NCBI GenBank assembly: GCA_910588215.1 | Contig: CAJUQJ010000022.1 | Coordinates: 1 to 61,460, forward strand | DNA length: 61,460 bases | Direction: 5' to 3' | From: an uncultured Lachnospiraceae bacterium | GTDB taxonomy: Bacteria > Bacillota > Clostridia > Lachnospirales > Lachnospiraceae | In this document: piece after piece, positions 58,054-61,460 of the stretch | How the letters are laid out: each line of letters opens with the position of its first letter | Position numbering within the stretch: position 1 is the stretch's first letter | Made by a program: the position numbers and the translations under genes | The notes under the pieces: model-generated | What the model was told of the DNA's origin: nothing | The model's input: the letters and a program-made list of their open reading frames with translations, nothing else | Databases searched by the model: none

Positions 58054-59595
58054 TTAATGAATGATCACGTTTCCTTCCAGAACGCCGTTGTCCGCAGTAT
58101 ACTTCATGTACCCGTTGTTCCGATTTAATGTCAGCTGCTCCACATTGACGCAGATGACCACATTCCGGTACATCGTACCGTCAACCTTGATATAGGCACC
58201 CTGACTGTTCTCCATCATCTCTTCCAACATTTCCTTCTCCCGGCTGATCTTATCCAGTTCCGCAAAGTACAGTTCCTTCTGCTTATCCCTTTCGGCCATC
58301 CTGATCTCCGCCGCCATGGAAATACCGGTACTTCCCATACGTTTTTCCCGCATCGCATCCGTCATATTATCCACCAGTTCCGACAGTTTCTCCTTAATCT
58401 CTCCTTCCCTGCGCCTGATCTCCAAGAGACGCTCATAGGATTGAATCTCATATCCGCTGTGCAAGACGGTCTTAACCTCCGCATCACTGCCGGCAGTCAT
58501 CGCCTCGATTCCTTTAAATCCATGTACATAACCGCCGATAACGGCTCCTTTCTTTCCGGTAGTGATCACCTTGTCATCTGCGGAAACATTAGCATTCAAT
58601 ATCGTGTTGGACAACACGGTCCCTCCGGCCTGCACCGTAGTGTTCTCTATGAAATCCGCAAAGACACTACCCTTGGCAACGATTCTACCGCCGCCCTGTA
58701 TGCCGCGGCTGATAATCACGTCACCTCCGGCGATCAGCGTAGCACTTCCCGACGTACCGTGAATCTCGATGTTACGTCCGGCGCGGATAACGACGCCGTT
58801 TTCCACATTGCCGTTAATGACCACATCCCCGAAGAACTCCACTCTTCCGACGATCAGCGTCACATCGCCGGCCAGCTCATGCACCTTCTGGATATCGATC
58901 TTGCCGTTTTTCGCTTCAATCTTACCGTCGGTCTGTGCAAAATATTCATCTCCGATACGCTCCACACCCTTGCCTCTCAGAGGAGGCAGTTCCTTGGGCG
59001 GCTTCGACTTTACCTCAACACCGCGCACCGTATACCCGTCCGCTCCCGGTTTGGCATGATGATAGACTGCTACCTTCTCACCGCTATGCACATTATGAAG
59101 CGCACTCATACTCGTATAATCAACTGTACCGTCTTCCCTGATCTTCGGAACGGCATACTCTTCCGGCGTAAAAAGATACTCGAACCAGCCGTCCTCTCCC
59201 TTCTGTACTTCCTTACCTTTAGCCACCAGGATCTCTCTCTCGTAGACCTTCTTCTTGATCATCCCCGACAGGTTGGAACTATGGTATCCCTGCGTCACAC
59301 CGTTACGCTGCAGATAGGTGATCAGTTCGTCCTTCGTATATACCTGTCCTTCATCCGGCGGCGCAAGATAGAGCCATGCCGCCATACCATCTTTCTCTAC
59401 CCGAAGTCTCGTTCCTCTGGCCAAATTCGTGCCACAGGGATCCCATCCGAAATCCTTCTTCTTGACCTCTGTCGAAACGGCCTCACCTTCATCGCCCCAT
59501 ACCATGGCGCCTTTTAATTTATTCATCTGCTCCCGTGAAAATTCTATCTCGCCCACGTAATCCACCCCACATTCTGTCATCAGGAACTGTCCCAA
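58054..59595 (-). CDS. FapA/DUF342 family polymerising protein
   Basis: This 513-residue protein has an N-terminal FapA domain (about 60-215), a right-handed beta-helix (about 220-380, repeating short hydrophobic G-N/D turns such as GDVVINGNVENGVVIRAGRN), a coiled coil (about 385-465) and a final beta segment. FapA proteins may organise cell-surface or flagellar-pole structures; the role is unclear. TTG at 59595 is 5 bases after GGAGAG. It is the first gene of the folC-TPR group. Confidence 0.9.
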   Translation of the reverse strand: MGQFLMTECGVDYVGEIEFSREQMNKLKGAMVWGDEGEAVSTEVKKKDFGWDPCGTNLARGTRLRVEKDGMAAWLYLAPPDEGQVYTKDELITYLQRNGVTQGYHSSNLSGMIKKKVYEREILVAKGKEVQKGEDGWFEYLFTPEEYAVPKIREDGTVDYTSMSALHNVHSGEKVAVYHHAKPGADGYTVRGVEVKSKPPKELPPLRGKGVERIGDEYFAQTDGKIEAKNGKIDIQKVHELAGDVTLIVGRVEFFGDVVINGNVENGVVIRAGRNIEIHGTSGSATLIAGGDVIISRGIQGGGRIVAKGSVFADFIENTTVQAGGTVLSNTILNANVSADDKVITTGKKGAVIGGYVHGFKGIEAMTAGSDAEVKTVLHSGYEIQSYERLLEIRRREGEIKEKLSELVDNMTDAMREKRMGSTGISMAAEIRMAERDKQKELYFAELDKISREKEMLEEMMENSQGAYIKVDGTMYRNVVICVNVEQLTLNRNNGYMKYTADNGVLEGNVIIH

Positions 59596-59747
59596 AACAA
59601 CTCTCCGATAGAAAGTATAAGTTATTTCAAGACAGTTCTTTACTATATTAATATGATATATGTGATAATCCTACCTCCACTTTACACTAAATCCGTGTGC
59701 TTTTCCAGCCCTTATTTCTCCAGGGCACCGTGAATAAGAATCTCCTT

Positions 59748-59861
59748 GTTACTGTTCGCAGGTCAGGAATGCGCCAAACTGCGCATTCCGTGAGAACATG
59801 ATTCAGGAGTGAGGGGCGATTTTTGCAAAGCAAAATTCTAAATATCGCCCCGAATAGTAAC
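59748..59861. repeat. Composite palindromic element between valS and the FapA gene
   Basis: GTTACTGTTCG at the left and CGAATAGTAAC at the right are near-complementary ends. Inside are a GGAATGCGC...GCGCATTCC hairpin and a GGGGCGAT...ATCGCCCC hairpin with TTTTGC/GCAAAA near its tip. Length is 114 bp. It may end valS transcripts and looks like a mobile palindromic unit. Confidence 0.65.
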
Positions 59862-59871
59862 ATCTCCTTAT

Positions 59872-61460
59872 CTACCGCAGCTGCCCCAGTCTCTCTTGCA
59901 CCTGTGCAAGCATCTGCGTATATTTCTCCAGCTTCGCGCGTTCCTCCGCAACCTTCGCTTCCGGCGCCTTGGCCATAAACTTCTCATTACCAAGCATACC
60001 ATTGACCCGGGCAACCTCACCCTGCAGCCTCTTTTCCTCTTTCTCAAGCCGCTCGATCTCCTGCCCGATATCTACCAGTTCCGCAAAAGGAATATATACC
60101 GCCGCATTCGGGATCACCACCGATACCGCATCCTGGGCGATACCGCTTCTGTCCGCCTGCACTGTCACCTCAGAAGCGCCGGCCAATGAAGCGAAGAACA
60201 GCCGGCCTTCCTCAAAGACCTTCCGTACCGCCTCCGTCTCGCTTACCACGAACACCGCCGCCTTTCTGCTGGGCGCAACATTCATCTGCGTACGGATATT
60301 GCGGATGCCGCGAACTGCTTCCTTGATCAGTTCGGTAGCCTTCTCCTCCGCCTGATAGTCTCTTTCTTCTCTATAGACCGGCCAGTCAGAGATCATGATG
60401 GACTCTTCCTCACTCTGGATCGTGCAGAAGATCTCCTCCGTGATAAAAGGCATATACGGATGCAGAAGCTTCAGCGCATCGATCAGTACATGTTTTAACG
60501 TCCACAGCGCTGCATTCTTGCCCTCTGCCGCCTGATTCCGGCTCTGGCCTGCACCATCCGTGCCGGCTTGCTTTCCGCCCTCTGCCAATCCGGTATCAGC
60601 CGAAGTTGCAGCATCCTGCCCCTCCTCTTCCCGCTGATACAGGCGGGGCTTCACCATCTCGATATACCAGTCGCAGAACTCATCCCAGATGAAATCATAC
60701 ACTTTCTGTACTGCAATGCCAAGTTCAAAGTGATCGATATTATCTGTCACATCCTTTACCAGCGTATTCAGCTTGGATAAGATCCACTTATCGGCAGGCT
60801 CCAGACTTTCTCTGATCTTCTCATAGGAAACTTCCCATCCACGACCGCCTGTCTTCTCCTCGGCCTGCTCCATGTTCATCATGATGAAGCGAGATGCATT
60901 CCACACCTTATTGGCAAAATTCCGGCTGGCCTCCACTCTCTCATAGTAGAAACGCATATCATTGCCCGGCGCATTGCCCGTGATCAGTGTCAACCGCAGC
61001 GCATCTGCTCCGTACTTGTCGATAATCTCCAGCGGATCGATGCCGTTACCCAGTGACTTACTCATCTTACGGCCCTGAGAATCCCGTACCAGTCCGTGGA
61101 ACAGCACCGTGTTAAAAGGCTTCTCCCCCATCTGCTCATAGCCTGAAAAGATCATGCGGATCACCCAGAAGAAAATAATGTCATAGCCCGTCACCAGCAC
61201 ATCCGTAGGATAGAAATACTTCAGATCTTCCGTCATTTCCGGCCAGCCCAGCGTAGAGAAAGGCCACAGTGCAGAAGAAAACCACGTATCCAGCGTATCC
61301 GGATCCTGGGTAAAATGAGTGTGCCCGCACTTAGGGCACTTTTCGGGCTTCTGTCTGGCAACCACCACTTCACCGCACTCGTCACAGTAGTAGGCTGGGA
61401 TACGATGTCCCCACCACAGCTGACGGCTGATGCACCAGTCACGGATATTGTCCGTCCAGT
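59872..61460 (-). CDS. valS: Valyl-tRNA synthetase, C-terminal part (gene runs off the window)
   Basis: The frame is open to the window edge. The edge region reads DNIRDWCISRQLWWGHRIPA, a ValRS motif, so the catalytic N-terminal part lies outside. Visible parts are the zinc-binding CPKCGH, the class I motif GRKMSKSLGNG, the anticodon-binding domain and a C-terminal coiled coil (about the last 80 residues). It charges tRNA-Val. Any T-box leader would be outside the window. Confidence 0.97.
   Translation of the reverse strand, partial: WTDNIRDWCISRQLWWGHRIPAYYCDECGEVVVARQKPEKCPKCGHTHFTQDPDTLDTWFSSALWPFSTLGWPEMTEDLKYFYPTDVLVTGYDIIFFWVIRMIFSGYEQMGEKPFNTVLFHGLVRDSQGRKMSKSLGNGIDPLEIIDKYGADALRLTLITGNAPGNDMRFYYERVEASRNFANKVWNASRFIMMNMEQAEEKTGGRGWEVSYEKIRESLEPADKWILSKLNTLVKDVTDNIDHFELGIAVQKVYDFIWDEFCDWYIEMVKPRLYQREEEGQDAATSADTGLAEGGKQAGTDGAGQSRNQAAEGKNAALWTLKHVLIDALKLLHPYMPFITEEIFCTIQSEEESIMISDWPVYREERDYQAEEKATELIKEAVRGIRNIRTQMNVAPSRKAAVFVVSETEAVRKVFEEGRLFFASLAGASEVTVQADRSGIAQDAVSVVIPNAAVYIPFAELVDIGQEIERLEKEEKRLQGEVARVNGMLGNEKFMAKAPEAKVAEERAKLEKYTQMLAQVQERLGQLR

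Noticed and set aside
1..61460. CRISPR arrays, tRNA or rRNA genes, prophage or full insertion sequences
   Set aside because: No direct-repeat/spacer pattern, no cloverleaf with CCA context, and no transposase or phage structural protein was seen. The tandem 96-bp unit has only two copies and no spacers.

Overview
The window looks like a chromosomal segment of a spore-forming member of the Clostridia, most likely Lachnospiraceae. The evidence is two sporulation operons (spoVAA-spoVAB-spoVAC and spoIIAA-spoIIAB-sigF), class III fructose-bisphosphatase, a lysine-riboswitch dapA, a B12 adenosyltransferase and several families typical of that group (DUF3842, DUF1836, DUF5721-like, TrpR-like YerC). 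Most genes lie on the minus strand. I see no tRNA, rRNA, CRISPR array, prophage or intact insertion sequence. The mobile DNA is all small: palindromic repeats and MITE-like elements.

Layout. 0.1-3.1 kb: a cytoplasmic GH26 mannanase-like enzyme and the spoVAA-AB-AC operon, read from a near-perfect forespore sigma-G promoter. 3.2-5.6 kb: yerC, a LytM-fold pseudo-enzyme, a NiaR-type repressor and a cold-shock gene. 6.0-12.5 kb: a four-gene catabolic operon (CocE/S15 hydrolase, AtuA, a separate AtuA-like small subunit, type III CoA-transferase). It is divergent from a LacI-type regulator, with three matching palindromic operators around its sigma-A promoter. 12.6-19.6 kb: DUF3842, then a signalling block with a phosphoesterase, a cytoplasmic BMP-like receptor with a ParB-like N-terminus, an HD-GYP-like protein and a hybrid histidine kinase. 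19.8-21.9 kb: a secreted His/Cys-repeat protein and argG behind an ARG box. 22.0-26.3 kb: a response regulator, sensor kinase, ABC ATPase and permease operon. 26.6-32.2 kb: DUF1294, DegV, DUF5721-like, an ECF sigma/anti-sigma/membrane-protein operon whose sigma gene has no normal start codon, and a TetR regulator. 32.5-41.6 kb: a large cyclic-nucleotide-domain protein, a eukaryotic-type HisA, a lipoprotein, fbp, dapB, dapA with its lysine riboswitch, and a corrinoid adenosyltransferase. 41.8-49.9 kb: an SSB-like protein, typA, mgtE, a YigZ-family gene and a class A penicillin-binding protein. 50.3-54.7 kb: DUF1836, a TRIC channel, an orphan ABC-type lipoprotein and the spoIIA operon. 54.9-61.5 kb: a TPR protein, a 53-codon gene, folC, a FapA/DUF342 protein and the 3' part of valS.

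The main non-gene signal is a set of interspersed palindromic repeats. One family ends in a strong Shine-Dalgarno sequence (TTCGGMATGGAGG) and usually sits just upstream of a start codon, including those of spoIIAA and spoIIAB, so it may supply or control ribosome binding. A second family is a 165-166 bp MITE-like element with CTAG ends. One copy separates dapA from dapB and another supplies the stop codon of a TPR gene; a related 51-bp core encodes the C-terminus of the HD-GYP-like protein. A third is a 53-bp REP-like palindrome present twice.
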